From: Thermothelomyces thermophilus ATCC 42464
Taxonomy: Eukaryota; Ascomycota; Sordariomycetes; Sordariales; Chaetomiaceae
Reading direction: 5' to 3'
Assembly (NCBI RefSeq): GCF_000226095.1
Contig: NC_016474.1
Coordinates: 2,976,001-3,040,000, forward strand
DNA length: 64,000 nt
In this document: positions 34,805-45,294 of the stretch, in pieces
How the letters are laid out: each line of letters begins with the position of its first letter
How positions within the stretch are numbered: the first letter of the stretch is position 1
Notes under the pieces: generated by a model
Told to the model about the DNA's origin: nothing
What the model saw: only the letters and a program-made list of their open reading frames with translations
Databases searched by the model: none
Translations under genes and position numbers: made by a program

Positions 34805-36585
34805 TCACCTCTCGCCCGACTTTCGATTCTGCAACTCTATCGAGTCACTCGTGCTCTTCACCCCGAGGCGCGCCGGTCCGGCCCTCGTGCCGCCGTTTGG
34901 CGGGTGCCCGTTTCCCCTCTGGGTGGGAAAGTTGTGCATCATGGGCGAGCGCGGGTCATCGCCCCCTTCCTCGTCCGTGTCCTCGGCGAGGTCACCGAGA
35001 CCGAACCCGCCGGCGCTCTCCTCCTCGTCGTAGGCGCGGATGAGACCCTCGCGGTCGCGGTCGCGGCTGCTGCCGGTGCTCATCCGGCTTCCGCCGACGC
35101 CGCCGCCGTGCGACCGGCGGGCTTCCATGCTCATGCGCGTCTGGATGCTCGAAATCATGTCGGTGCCCGTGATGTCGCCGTTGCTGCGGCGTGCAAGCAT
35201 CTTGGTGCCGTTGGGATCGCTGCGGCTAAGATTTAGGAGGTAGACGCCAGTGAATGTGACGAGGAAGCCGCAGATGAGGGAGAGCGTGTTGACTGCTTCG
35301 GTAGTGTTGAAGCCCTTGAAAAGAATGAAGGAGGCGCACAGCGTGGCAGTGGTGAAGGTGACGTAGTAGAGCGGGTTGACACTGAGAAGGGGGAAAGTTA
35401 GCGTGACGAAGCCCGCGAGTAAAATACCCAAGGAAGGAACGTACATGTTGGTAGGAAACTGGCTCAACGCTTTGTTGAAGTAATTCATCTGGGTCAGGAT
35501 GCAGACCGCAGTGATAATCATGAAGACATAGGTCGAAGGATGCGTGAACTGGTTGTGGCCCGCAAAGGTCAACTTCAGCGCGATGCCAAATGCCTTGACA
35601 GCCATGACCGAAATCGAACCGACAGTAGAGCAGATGCTGAGGTAGATGAGGGGGTTCCTTCTCCCGTAGATCGGGGCGACCTTGTAGATCATTACAACCG
35701 CAAAGATGCAGACGGCCAGGGAATAAAAAAGGAAACCTGGCCCTAGTCAGCAGGGTGACTACGTGAGGGAGAAGGGGGTGTGGGGTTGTGCTGTGTGGCT
35801 GGGGGTTAAGACGCGTGCGTACCCGGCTGGATGGCGTAGTTAAGGATCTGGTCGACGGTCTCAATCTCCTCGTCAGGAGGGGCGTGTAAGACGATGATCA
35901 CCGCACCGATCAAACAGATTGCGCTCCCCAGCTTGCCCAGAGTCCCCAGCTCTTCCTTGAGAAAGTAGGCACCTAGGACAGCCCCTATCAGGACGGATAA
36001 GGCGCCTAGTGGTGTGACGAGAATGGCGGGCGCGAAAGCGTATGCCGCAAAGTTGAAGACCTCTCCGAGCACCACTGTGAACGGCCGTTAGCGCGCCTGT
36101 CGCGATGGCCTAGCCATGGGAGAGGAAGTCCGTACAGCAGACGATACCGGCCCACCATATCGGGCTTCGCAGGTAGACGAACCCATCGCCCTCGAATCCA
36201 TGCCGCTCCTCTGCGTGCATTAAACCCTGAAAGTTCCGTGGTCAGCACGACTGCTCCGGTTCGGGCGTACGTGGTATATATCTCCCCAGTAGCGAGGATC
36301 TCGTTTCACTGGTCCGAAGAGGTTGGGGGACGCCGTACTTTCTTGGTGATCACGAAACTCGTGCCTGCGGTTCCAGGTCGTTAGCGCTCTTGAAGCCTTT
36401 GTCATTTGTCATGCAACCAATGGGCGAGGCGCATACCGATGGCTAAACTCGAGGTCATGGCCAGGGCCAGACCGATGTACCTGCGATTAAGCCGTCCATG
36501 TCAGTTTCTGACCTGTCTTCTCGTCCCGCGCCGTTGCGACAAGACAGTTTGCGCCCCGGAGGGAGACGTACTTGTCTTCAAGCAT
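34805..36585 (-). CDS. NIPA-type magnesium transporter (multi-pass membrane protein)
   Basis: Six exons, 36585-36572, 36480-36437, 36364-36339, 36226-36136, 36074-35823 and 35736-34805, give 452 aa. The start MLEDKYIGLALAMTSSLAIG, followed by TSFVITKKGL, is a hallmark of the NIPA family. It is followed by about nine hydrophobic segments: AAYAFAPAILVTPLGALSVL, IGAVLGAYFLKEELG, AICLIGAVIIVLHAP, FLFYSLAVCIFAVVMIYKVA, ISVMAVKAFGIALKL, YVFMIITAVCILTQM, LGILLAGFVTLTFPLL, TTATLCASFILFKGF and LSLICGFLVTFTGVYLLNL. The motif LHAPPDEEI, conserved in the family, is present. NIPA proteins belong to the drug/metabolite transporter superfamily and several carry Mg2+. The tail of about 130 residues is Ser/Arg/Asp-rich and cytosolic by prediction. 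The first five exons are short (14, 44, 26, 91 and 252 nt); all junctions keep frame. Confidence 0.92.
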
Positions 36586-39065
36586 CTCGTCGAAAGCGGA
36601 GGCAACTTGTAACGAGCGTGCGCCGGGGCAGACGGCAATCGGCTACCGGGATTGAGTCCAGCCAAAGCGACAGACCGAGGCGGACAAAAAAGAGAGGGGC
36701 ACTGCGCTCGCGCCGGGCGAGGGTTCGGAAAAACGAAAGAGAAAAAAGAAAGTAAGAAGGAATGAGAGACTATAGAATGACTATTGGCAACGGAACATTC
36801 GGGTTCTGCCGATAGTGCACGTTTGTCTCTTTCCGGAGCTGTTGTTGTTTTGTCGTTTTGTCCCGTTCACTGGCCTTACTTGTTTCCCGTCGGTCGTCGG
36901 AAGAGGACACAATGGAGTCGAGTCGAGTTTCGTCCGGCGTTTGCGTTGGGCCCTTGGGGCTCTTTTTTCCTTTGCTTCTTTTTTTTCTTTTTCTTTTCGT
37001 CCTGCACAAATGCAAAACTGCGATTGTGGCGGTCGACCAAAAAAATGAGCGAGTCCCTTGGTCCTTTTCGCGACGACAGTCAGTGTGGCCAGCGACAGCT
37101 CTTTTCGCGCCGTGGAGAGTTCAAGTTTCATTCAAGGCCCCTGCTGCGCTGAATGGTGCGAGAGAGGTCTGGGGGCGGGCGGCGTTTCAAGAACCTCGAG
37201 CAACCCCTGGTCAGGCAGAGGGACCCCTGCCTTGGCCGACGCCGTGCCTTGAGGCGGGAGTGGCCAGACCCGCGGAACCCCCTCTGTGACCCCACGAAGC
37301 AACTACGGACGGAGACAGCAGAGTCAACTCATGTTAGCACGCGCCGGATCGCACCAGCCCACCAGCCCGACCGGCCCGGCGACCGGCGACCCGATCGTCG
37401 AACCACTGCCCAAGTACTCTACGTAGGCTAGCGTCCGGAGCAAAGACACGAAGAACTGTGTTAACGGATTGCAAATAGACCTCAGGCCCTAACGTTAATC
37501 TTGACCGGATCGAATTTTAAGTTAGCACTACCCTACTTGCGCGCTACGCGAGATCCCAGAACACACTGATATTTTCTCACAAATCCGCCGGATACCCATC
37601 TTTACTTAGCGGAGACCTACTCCCAATTTCCACCCAAGGGTACGGAGTAATTGTAGAGATCAAGAAAACTTTCCACTGAAGAGTTTTGGTTGGCTTGAAT
37701 TTCACAACCATACCAGAGTGGGACCAACGAGAGCCATTCCTCGGCCCCAGACGTTCTTGGGCCGCAATGAGTCCACGTAAGTCTCTCCACTCCCTGCTGA
37801 ACTCTCCGATGGGGAAAACCACCGGCCAAAAAGTCCGGGTTGTTGAGAATGCCCAGGACTCGGACCAGAGGTTGTACGGAGTAAAATATCTGAAACCATT
37901 GCAACACACCGGCAGTCCAATTGTTTGCATATGCAGTTGCCATTAGGATGACCCGCCAAGTACGCAGCATGTACGGAGTAATCCAACCATACACACTTCA
38001 ACTTGATCGATAACCCTGGGCCTTGCAGGTTTGGAGCTGAAAGCTGCCCGTTTTCTCATTCTGGAAAGCCCGAGTCTTCACATGTTTCTTTGATTCTCAG
38101 AGTCTAACTCATGGTTTCGCCGAGAGACTCTTTGCAACCCCAATGACCAAAGACCCGTCTCTAAGCAGCAAAGACCAAGTATGGCGTGGTAGCATTGCGG
38201 TGCCGAAGGGCTTTCCTTTGCGCTTCGCAGACTAGCAGTAAGATAAAGAGGTGGTACCGAGCGAGTGCTCCTTCTGCATTTCTGATGAGATCGTCACCGG
38301 CCCATACTTTAGAGCAACTGTTCACTACCAACACAAACCGGGTAGGGTAAAACTTAACACACCAGCGCTATCACTCAGGGGTGACAGAAGAACACCGAAA
38401 AAAGAAAAAGGAAAACTAGCCCATCTCTTCGCCACCCCACTGGCATTGAACGCCGGCCCGTCTATCACCCCAAGGATCGTATCGCAAGATAAACTCCGAG
38501 ATCAGCCTAGCCCCGACGACAAAACAGTCCCTTCGGGTGAACGACCGTTCCCGACTGAGCTAAGTGCCCGACTTCTGAGACTCAAGGGTTACAGCCCAGA
38601 TCCATGCCCCATCAACCTTGTTTTGAGAGCCACCAACTCCAAAGTTCAGTAGTCCTACACGTGAAAAGGTCGGTAAAGATGCTGTGTTAGACGCGCTGTT
38701 AAGGCGCCATCCCGGCTCGGCGTCGAAATTGATTAACCATGCTTCTAATGGCTATTGGCACGTCGGCATATCGGGTCTCGAGCAGAAGAAGTCTATTAAT
38801 GTTGATCGGGACGTGGAGGCCCAGAAGCGCTGTCCTTTTCTGGAATCTTCGTGCCGCAACCTACCTGTCAAGTTCCTAGAGAGTAATTATGAGTTTGCCG
38901 GGATATCAATGTCAATGTCGGATATGGGATGGGATAAGGAAGGAACTGGGGGATTACAGTCCGGTGCAAGGTTGAACTACAACCAAGTCCGGATCCAGAA
39001 ACACAGTGGGACGCTGCGCGCACGTCTGCCATCAAGTCCGACGACGCTTGTGGTCTGTGTTGCCG
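36586..39065. other. Gene-free region, 2.5 kb
   Basis: Lies between the 5' end of the NIPA gene and the 3' end of the DUF2420-like gene, both on the minus strand. Three TACGGAGTA copies in the same orientation lie at 37641, 37875 and 37972. Open frames here lack coding-like codon use. Confidence 0.5.
37641..37980 (+). repeat. Cluster of three TACGGAGTA motifs
   Basis: Exact copies at 37641-37649, 37875-37883 and 37972-37980, all in the same orientation. The middle and last copies are preceded by G, giving GTACGGAGTA. Other exact copies in the window, on either strand, are at 7377, 8091, 19295, 60074 and 60201. Confidence 0.85.
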
Positions 39066-42000
39066 TCAGTAAACGCGCATCCTTTTTGAAAAGGGCAATG
39101 ACGGCATACCGGTCTTGTCGGCAAGACTTTCTTCCTCGTCAGTCCGGCTTCGTTTGCCAGAACCGCCTGGTGAGGCCAAAGCACTCTCCTTCGACTCCTC
39201 ATGGTCGACACTAGCATACTGAGATGCTAGTCGTTCCTCGTACTCATCCTCGTCGTTCTCCCAGTCAATCTCGTCGTGATTGACGCCAGGAACCACCGAC
39301 TGTTGTGACCTGTCATTCGTTGGCGCAAATGCGTCGTCTGCTGTTTCCTCAGTGTTGTAGTCGATCTCCTCATCGCCGTCCATTGTCGTACTCGTGTGGA
39401 CGGACGCCGTTTCCACCGCTGTGTCGGAAGGGGCTCCAGTTCCTAAATTCTTACCGGCGGATTCGCCTGAGGTCGCGGCGGTAGCTAGCTCCCGAATGCG
39501 CTCGGCTTCGCCGGGTGCAGTGTCTGTAGCATCATACGTGATCGCATACTCGCCATCTTCGTCCACATCTTCGTTGATGGTGGATGCATCAGGCTCATCA
39601 TCGAATGCGAGTACAAGGTCGTTATCTTGATAAGCGAGTTTGTTAGCATCGGATAAGACGGTCACAGTAATGTTGCTGGGCTGAAGAGCTTTGCTCGTGC
39701 AGAGAGGCTCTGAAGAGCTGGCACAAGCCCACTTGGGAATGGTTCCATGTCTCGGGGAGGCTAAGCTCTGCGCTCGCGATCCAGACATGGAAGCTTTGTG
39801 CTCTAAGTCGCCGCCACGGGTCACTTCATCTCCGTCGTCCGGAGAGACAATCTCCGAAAACCCTTCTTCCTTAACCGTAGGGTTAGAGCCGAAGGCTGGC
39901 AGAGCAGGCTGCTGTGATGTTCCTGACAGCTTGGGTGCTTCTCCAGACTTGGAGTCATAGCCTTGGCGCTCAGTTTTGATCAATACACTGAGGGGACTTT
40001 CATCCGAAGAACGAAAAGGCGTGGCGGATGATTGAACAATGGGGGTGGAAGTTGCTGGGAGAAGAGAAAGAAGGTATTTACCGTTTGAGTCCGCTTCGTG
40101 CTCGGGTTCACCGTCTTCGGGAACGGCAGCTTCAACAACTGCACTGGAGCCTGTAACCTCAGCAGACTCCTCGGCAGACCCATCATCATGTTGCTCAGCC
40201 ATGTGATAATTATGCTCGTCGGTTTCCTCGAGAGGGTGTTGTGGAACACCTGAATCTTCCCCGGTCTGTTCATTCCAAGATCCGCTCTCGCCAATATCTT
40301 CAGGTGACTCGCCGGGAACATTCTCAAAGTGTTCCTCTGCATCGGTAACTTCCTCATCCGGAGCCACTTCCAAATCCTCATTTGAAACAAAAGTCTCTCC
40401 GTCGGGAGCCTCTCCATTGTGCTCCTCTGTATTGGAAATTACCTCAGCCGCGGCATCTTCGAAGTGCTCCGAAGTATCTAGAGTCTCCTCGCCGGGAGCC
40501 TCTTCAACGTTGTCCTCTTCAAGGTTGTCCTCTGCATCGAGAGTCCCGTCGCCGGGGGCATCTTCAAAATGCTCCATTGTGTCGAGATTCTCTTCGTAGG
40601 GAGCCTCTTCAGTGTGCTCCTCTGCTTCGAGGGTCTCCTCGCCGGGAACGTCTCCGACATGCTCTGCTGTATCGTGGATTTCCCCACTGCGCGGGTCCTC
40701 CATGTGCTCCTCCGCGACAAACTCTCGTTCGCTAGTTGAACGCTGAGGAACATGCTCATGCTCATGCTCTTCCGCCACGTCTTCGTGGTCGAGGGCTACT
40801 TCAGATTCAAGCCGTCCACTTTCTTGAAGATGGTTCGCGGCAGCATCTCCACCTTCGTCTTCATAATCACCCGGGTCTGCCCTCTCGGACGCCTCATCAT
40901 GGACATCCAGGGCGCTTGTCCGGCTTCTCTCATCAGCGTTCTCCGACAGTTCGGAATCATCCGCATCAGGAGAGCAATTCTTGACCCGCTCAGCGTCGGC
41001 AAGAATCTCAAGAAAGTGCTCCTCGCTATCCCGCCGTACCGTCAGGATGATGACAGGATCTGCGGACACGCCAGGTACTCGGCATAGCGTAGAATGGCAA
41101 TCAAGAATCTCACGGAAAGTGCGGTTCAGGAATTTCGCATTTGACCGCTCCCCGAACTCGAGGTCAAGGGGGTCGAAACGAATCAGCAGCTCATCTGAAG
41201 GCGCAATCTCCTCTGGGATAACAGCCCGAAGAGCAGAGAGAAATTGTGACAGTGGACGATCCAGGTCCTTAACATCGGAAAGGAAGTAGGAATCAGGATC
41301 GTCATCCGAGGTCCCAAACAAAGAGTAGCACTCTTGGTTGTAGATGACCTCGATGTCAGGAATTTCGGAGACTGTGTGAGCAAGGTTTTCAAGCTCTTCT
41401 TCGAGGTTGCCGTCGTAATGATCAGCGTTGTGACGTTCAGACGTAAACTCATCCACAGGATCCAGGCCACTCCTTTGTTCATGCTCGGAGGGCTCTGCCT
41501 CATTGGTGTGACTAAGTGAGCCCTGTGATTCCGTGTTCTCATTATGTGGCTCGAGGTCAATGTCTCCTCGATTCCAAGACTCATCGTTCTCCTGTATTGA
41601 AGCCTCGTGGTGGCTATCGTCGGTCTGGGAAGCGGCTTCCAAGTGCGCCTCAGACGGGATGCTTGGCAACCCGCCGTCCGCTTCGCCAGCCTCTGTGTTG
41701 CTCTCACCGGCATTGACGCCGGTGGCTAGGTGGTCGTCGTCCTCGTACCCAATTTCGTCTTGGTACTCCACGTTGTCTCTGGCATCACTGTCGCCAAGTC
41801 CTGTGTTTTCAATGTGCTCGCCACTTGCCGTGGCTTGGTGGGCTTCAAAAACTGTCAAATCGAGTTCTGGCTCGGCATCGACATCGTCGGAGGCCTCCTC
41901 AGCGGAAAGTTGCTCCATTTCCTCGTATGCATCTTCGGGGTCCTCGCCGGGGAGGGCTTGCTCGGGATCCTCGTATGACCTATCCAAGCCGAGACCATAT

Positions 42001-42110
42001 CTCTTCGCGTCAAGATCATCATGCTCGGCGTTTGCCTTCAGGTCTAACTGAAACCCTAGATCCAGTTGGTCGGGAGGCCCCGAGTCCACAGATAGCCCGG
42101 CATTTTCCAT
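39066..42110 (-). CDS. Acidic protein with DUF2420-like region and 15-residue tandem repeats
   Basis: A single open frame of 1014 aa. The start is the ATG at 42110 (MENAGLSVDSG); the frame is open further up but without another ATG. The whole protein is very rich in Glu and Asp. Residues around 265-390 form the only globular-looking part (IEVIYNQECYSLFGTSDDDP, SYFLSDVKDLDRPLSQFLSA, RFDPLDLEFGERSN, then VIILTVRRDSEEHFLEILAD). I believe this matches Pfam DUF2420, a fungal family without assigned function; that match is from memory. Next comes a tandem repeat of 15 residues (40291-40665). The C-terminus has DEIDWENDEDEYEE and a basic cluster KRSRTDEE ending SKRMRVY, which could act in nuclear localisation. 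No catalytic motif, signal peptide or membrane segment is visible. Divergent from the delta-COP gene. Confidence 0.8.
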   Translation of the reverse strand: MENAGLSVDSGPPDQLDLGFQLDLKANAEHDDLDAKRYGLGLDRSYEDPEQALPGEDPEDAYEEMEQLSAEEASDDVDAEPELDLTVFEAHQATASGEHIENTGLGDSDARDNVEYQDEIGYEDDDHLATGVNAGESNTEAGEADGGLPSIPSEAHLEAASQTDDSHHEASIQENDESWNRGDIDLEPHNENTESQGSLSHTNEAEPSEHEQRSGLDPVDEFTSERHNADHYDGNLEEELENLAHTVSEIPDIEVIYNQECYSLFGTSDDDPDSYFLSDVKDLDRPLSQFLSALRAVIPEEIAPSDELLIRFDPLDLEFGERSNAKFLNRTFREILDCHSTLCRVPGVSADPVIILTVRRDSEEHFLEILADAERVKNCSPDADDSELSENADERSRTSALDVHDEASERADPGDYEDEGGDAAANHLQESGRLESEVALDHEDVAEEHEHEHVPQRSTSEREFVAEEHMEDPRSGEIHDTAEHVGDVPGEETLEAEEHTEEAPYEENLDTMEHFEDAPGDGTLDAEDNLEEDNVEEAPGEETLDTSEHFEDAAAEVISNTEEHNGEAPDGETFVSNEDLEVAPDEEVTDAEEHFENVPGESPEDIGESGSWNEQTGEDSGVPQHPLEETDEHNYHMAEQHDDGSAEESAEVTGSSAVVEAAVPEDGEPEHEADSNGKYLLSLLPATSTPIVQSSATPFRSSDESPLSVLIKTERQGYDSKSGEAPKLSGTSQQPALPAFGSNPTVKEEGFSEIVSPDDGDEVTRGGDLEHKASMSGSRAQSLASPRHGTIPKWACASSSEPLCTSKALQPSNITVTVLSDANKLAYQDNDLVLAFDDEPDASTINEDVDEDGEYAITYDATDTAPGEAERIRELATAATSGESAGKNLGTGAPSDTAVETASVHTSTTMDGDEEIDYNTEETADDAFAPTNDRSQQSVVPGVNHDEIDWENDEDEYEERLASQYASVDHEESKESALASPGGSGKRSRTDEEESLADKTGMPSLPFSKRMRVY
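40291..40665 (-). repeat. 45-bp coding minisatellite, eight units
   Basis: Eight consecutive 15-residue units of the form EHFEDAPGEETLDAE, with one unit extended by five residues (DNLEE). Units keep the acidic residues and the central Pro but vary elsewhere, so this is an old, diverged tandem array inside the acidic protein gene. Confidence 0.85.
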
Positions 42111-42940
42111 TGTAAATCTTGTGCGAGTAGCCAGTGGCACGCCAAATGTTGAATGCAACAGATCTGTGGGTGAGTCGGGGTGACTGCTTTGCTAAAACGA
42201 GCCTATTTGCATACACCGATTTGGAGAAGTAGTCAAACTGGCACCAGTCGTTGGTAACGGGCTGACACTCTCGAGACGACGTCGGAGGCGCGCAGTGGGG
42301 TGGCGCTGATGGGGATTGAGACGCGACGTGGGATGGAATCCGAATCCTTGAGCAAGAACGGTCGGCCTCGGGTGTGATGGGTAGGCGTGTATGCCGGTCT
42401 CGCGCACTAAGAAGAGTTCGGATGTTTGCCGCTCGACGTTCTCCGCCACCATGTAAACGGAACAACTTCGATGCCGCTCAGGCGAAACTGAAGCGGGCGA
42501 CACCAGAAATGATGTTGGACCGGGGGGTCAAATCGCAGACGGTAGATATCCTCCGGTGGACCAAGATTTGCGGTTGGCGTGGAAAATCACGGCCTATCAA
42601 AATAGGTAGATCTGAGTCGTTTGTATGATGGAACTGCTGAAGGGTTTCGGGACAGGTGGCGAGTTGGTGTGAGGTTGGAAATCAGAAACGCGATCGCAGC
42701 CCAAGGAAGGTGCCGCATTCAGCTAGCATTCGCCTCTCTACACTAATTGCGAGGGCACGTGCAGCGCAACCCGCAAGGTTTCCCGCCATTCTGCCAGCTG
42801 TCAGCCCCTCGGGCGGCAAGTGGCCGAAAGCCAGATCAACCACTGTGCCGTTGCCATTGACAGCGGCTCCAATGTTCTAAAAGGAGTCGAAAGACGGCCA
42901 CACCTTCGCAACACCACAGCAATCCGCAAGCTCTATCAAG
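42111..42940. promoter_or_regulatory. Divergent promoter region of the acidic-repeat and delta-COP genes
   Basis: 830 bp between the two divergent start codons; both promoters must lie here. No motif stands out. The delta-COP leader directly precedes an ATG that is immediately followed by a splice donor. Confidence 0.55.
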
Positions 42941-44700
42941 ATGGTAGGTTGACTCTGCCTCCATTTGCGCTCGCGTAGTTCTAACAACAATTACCAGGTC
43001 GTCCTTGCTGCGTCCATCTGCACCCGCGGCGGCAAGGCCGTGCTCGCGAGGGCATTCCACGACATCAAGCGGTCGCGCATCGAAGCCCTCCTGGCATCGT
43101 TCCCCAAAGCGGCGAATTCGGGAACGCAGCACACGACTGTCGAGCAGGACAATGTCCGATTCGTGTACCAGCCGCTGGATGAGCTGTACATGGTGCTTAT
43201 CACCAACAAGCAGTCCAACATCCTCCAGGACATCAACTCGCTGCACCTGTTCGCCCAGGTTGTGACTAGCACGTGCCGAAGCCTCGACGAACGGGAGATT
43301 CTCAGGAATGCCTATGAGCTGATCAGTGCATTTGATGAGCTGGTGACGCTTGGGTACCGAGAGAACCTGACCATAAGCCAAATCAAGACGTTCCTGGAGA
43401 TGGACAGTCACGAAGAGCGGATCCAGGAGATTATTGCGCGGGTACGTTGCTACGCGCTACCACGGAACGTGACTCGGCTGCTGACGCAGCCGCAATACAG
43501 AACAAGGAGCTCGAGGCCACCGAGGAGCGCAAGCGGAAGGCCAAGCAGCTGGAGATGCAACGCAAAGAGTCTGGGAGGAGCGGTCGGGGTGGCGGCATGA
43601 GCAGACCGCCCGTATACCCGACATACACCCCGCCAGTGAGGCCCGCCGTCACCGAGACGTACGATACCTACGAGGCCGAGAAGAACAAGTCCAAGTACGT
43701 TAATGTTAGCGGGACGGCAACGGTGTGCACAAGCTAACCAGAGCAGGTTCACCGCGCCAAAGGGCAAGGGCATGCAATTGGGCAAGAAATCCAAGACGAC
43801 GGATATGTTCGAGCGCGTAAAAACAGAGCTGGGCCCAGTGGAAGATACGCCTCTCGTTCCCGTCGCCACCCCGTCTGCTGCGGAGCCGTCGTCGGCTCCT
43901 CGAGCATCGTCGTCATTAGACCGGGATGCTATCCACATTACAATCAACGAGGTCATCACAGCCAAGATCTCCAGGGAAGGCACGCTGAACTCGTTCTCTG
44001 TCAGCGGCGACCTGTCGTTGCGTGTGTCAGACCCCTCTCTGACCAAGCTCAAACTGAACCTCAACGCCACGCCGTCACATGGCGCGCAGTTCCGGACGCA
44101 TCCCAACGTGGATAAGAACGCATTCAATAGTTCCAGAGCCATCCAAATGGCCAACTTGGCACGGGGTTTCCCGGTGAACAATGCCGTGGGCGTCCTCCGG
44201 TGGCGGGCGGCTCCCAAGGCGGACGACGCGAGCGTGCTCCCAATCACCTTTACCGTCTGGGTCAACAAGGGCTCCGAGGGCAACTGCACGCTCACGATCG
44301 AGTACGAGTTGTCTGGCAACGACACTCTCAAGGATGTCAGCGTCGTTGTTCCGTTTAGGAGTGCAGAGCCCTCGATTTCCAGCTTCGACGCCGTTTATGA
44401 GGTGTCTGGTGACAGCCTGGAGTGGTCGATCGGCACCGTCAGCGAGGACAACTCGAGCGGAGCGTTTGAGTTCGAGGCGCAGACCGAGGACGAGGACGAG
44501 TTCTTCCCGATGCAAGTGCGGTTCACTAAGACTTCGCCGTTTGTTGATGTCGATGTAAGTGTCTCTTGTGTGAATTGGTGAAAAAGGCACCAACTAACCA
44601 GTGAACATAGGTTCAATCGGTTGAGCTGATTGAAATGAACGAGGAGGTCACCTTCTCCAAGGAGATCAAGTCGGTTGCCGAGTCCTACGTAATCGAATGA
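42941..44700 (+). CDS. RET2: Coatomer subunit delta (delta-COP)
   Basis: Five exons, 42941-42943, 42998-43441, 43501-43694, 43747-44554 and 44611-44700, give 512 aa, the usual size. Coding exon 1 is the ATG alone; exon 2 starts VVLAASICTRGGKAVLARAF, the longin-like N-terminal domain. A helical linker (IIARNKELEATEERKRKAKQ) and the motif SKFTAPKGKGMQLGKKSK follow. The C-terminal half (about residues 265-512) is the mu-homology domain (FSVSGDLSLRVSDPSLTKLK, LPITFTVWVNKGSEGNCTLT, VELIEMNEEVTFSKEIKSVA). Delta-COP is part of the COPI coat that retrieves dilysine cargo from Golgi to ER. All four introns are 52-59 bp with clear branch sites (CTAAC or CTGAC). Confidence 0.96.
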
Positions 44701-45294
44701 AGGGCAGGGGAGAATGACTGAAGGGATTGATGGATGAATGTTAGGCGCTTAAGCGGCCGGTATCTTGGAGCGTGGTGTGGTTAGAGGCGGCAGGAAAAAT
44801 ATCCCATTTCTACAGTCCTATAATCATGCTTCATGTTTCGACAATACAATCGGAAAGTGTTTTGGTCCATTCCCCAAGGCGGTAAGTCGCAGCTACCAAA
44901 ACACAGTGCGAATTTGTACATTGATCAGGCTTGGTCTTTTCCATCAACGCAGGAGCCACTGCCTACATCGTCCAGCAAATGGAAGAAGCATCCGAATGTT
45001 TGACAAATACCAGTCTCGGGCCAAATCAGTTTGATCTCTCGTGGTTTTTTTCTGGATGCCCGATGCAAGCCAGATAATGGCTCCAGAAGAGTCGCGAAAC
45101 AACCCGCACAATCCAGTCTGACAACAATTGTTTCCACTCCGTATAACAGCGCAGCTCGCTCGACTCACACATAGAACAGTCACAGCAATCAAACTCCATT
45201 CACGACTGATAACGCAGCCAACCCGCCAACCTTCCCTCCCTCCCCGCATTTAGCAAAGAAAAGAAAAGGGGGGGAGAGCGGACAGAGGAAAAGA
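44701..45294. other. Intergenic spacer between two tandem + strand genes
   Basis: 594 bp holding the delta-COP 3' end and the APC4 promoter. A near-match to TACGGAGTA (CACTCCGTA) is at 45135-45143. Nothing else was seen. Confidence 0.5.

Noticed and set aside
38684-39214. 176-codon + frame overlapping the 3' end of the acidic-repeat gene
   Set aside because: The overlap with real coding sequence explains its end; the remainder has no coding-like bias.
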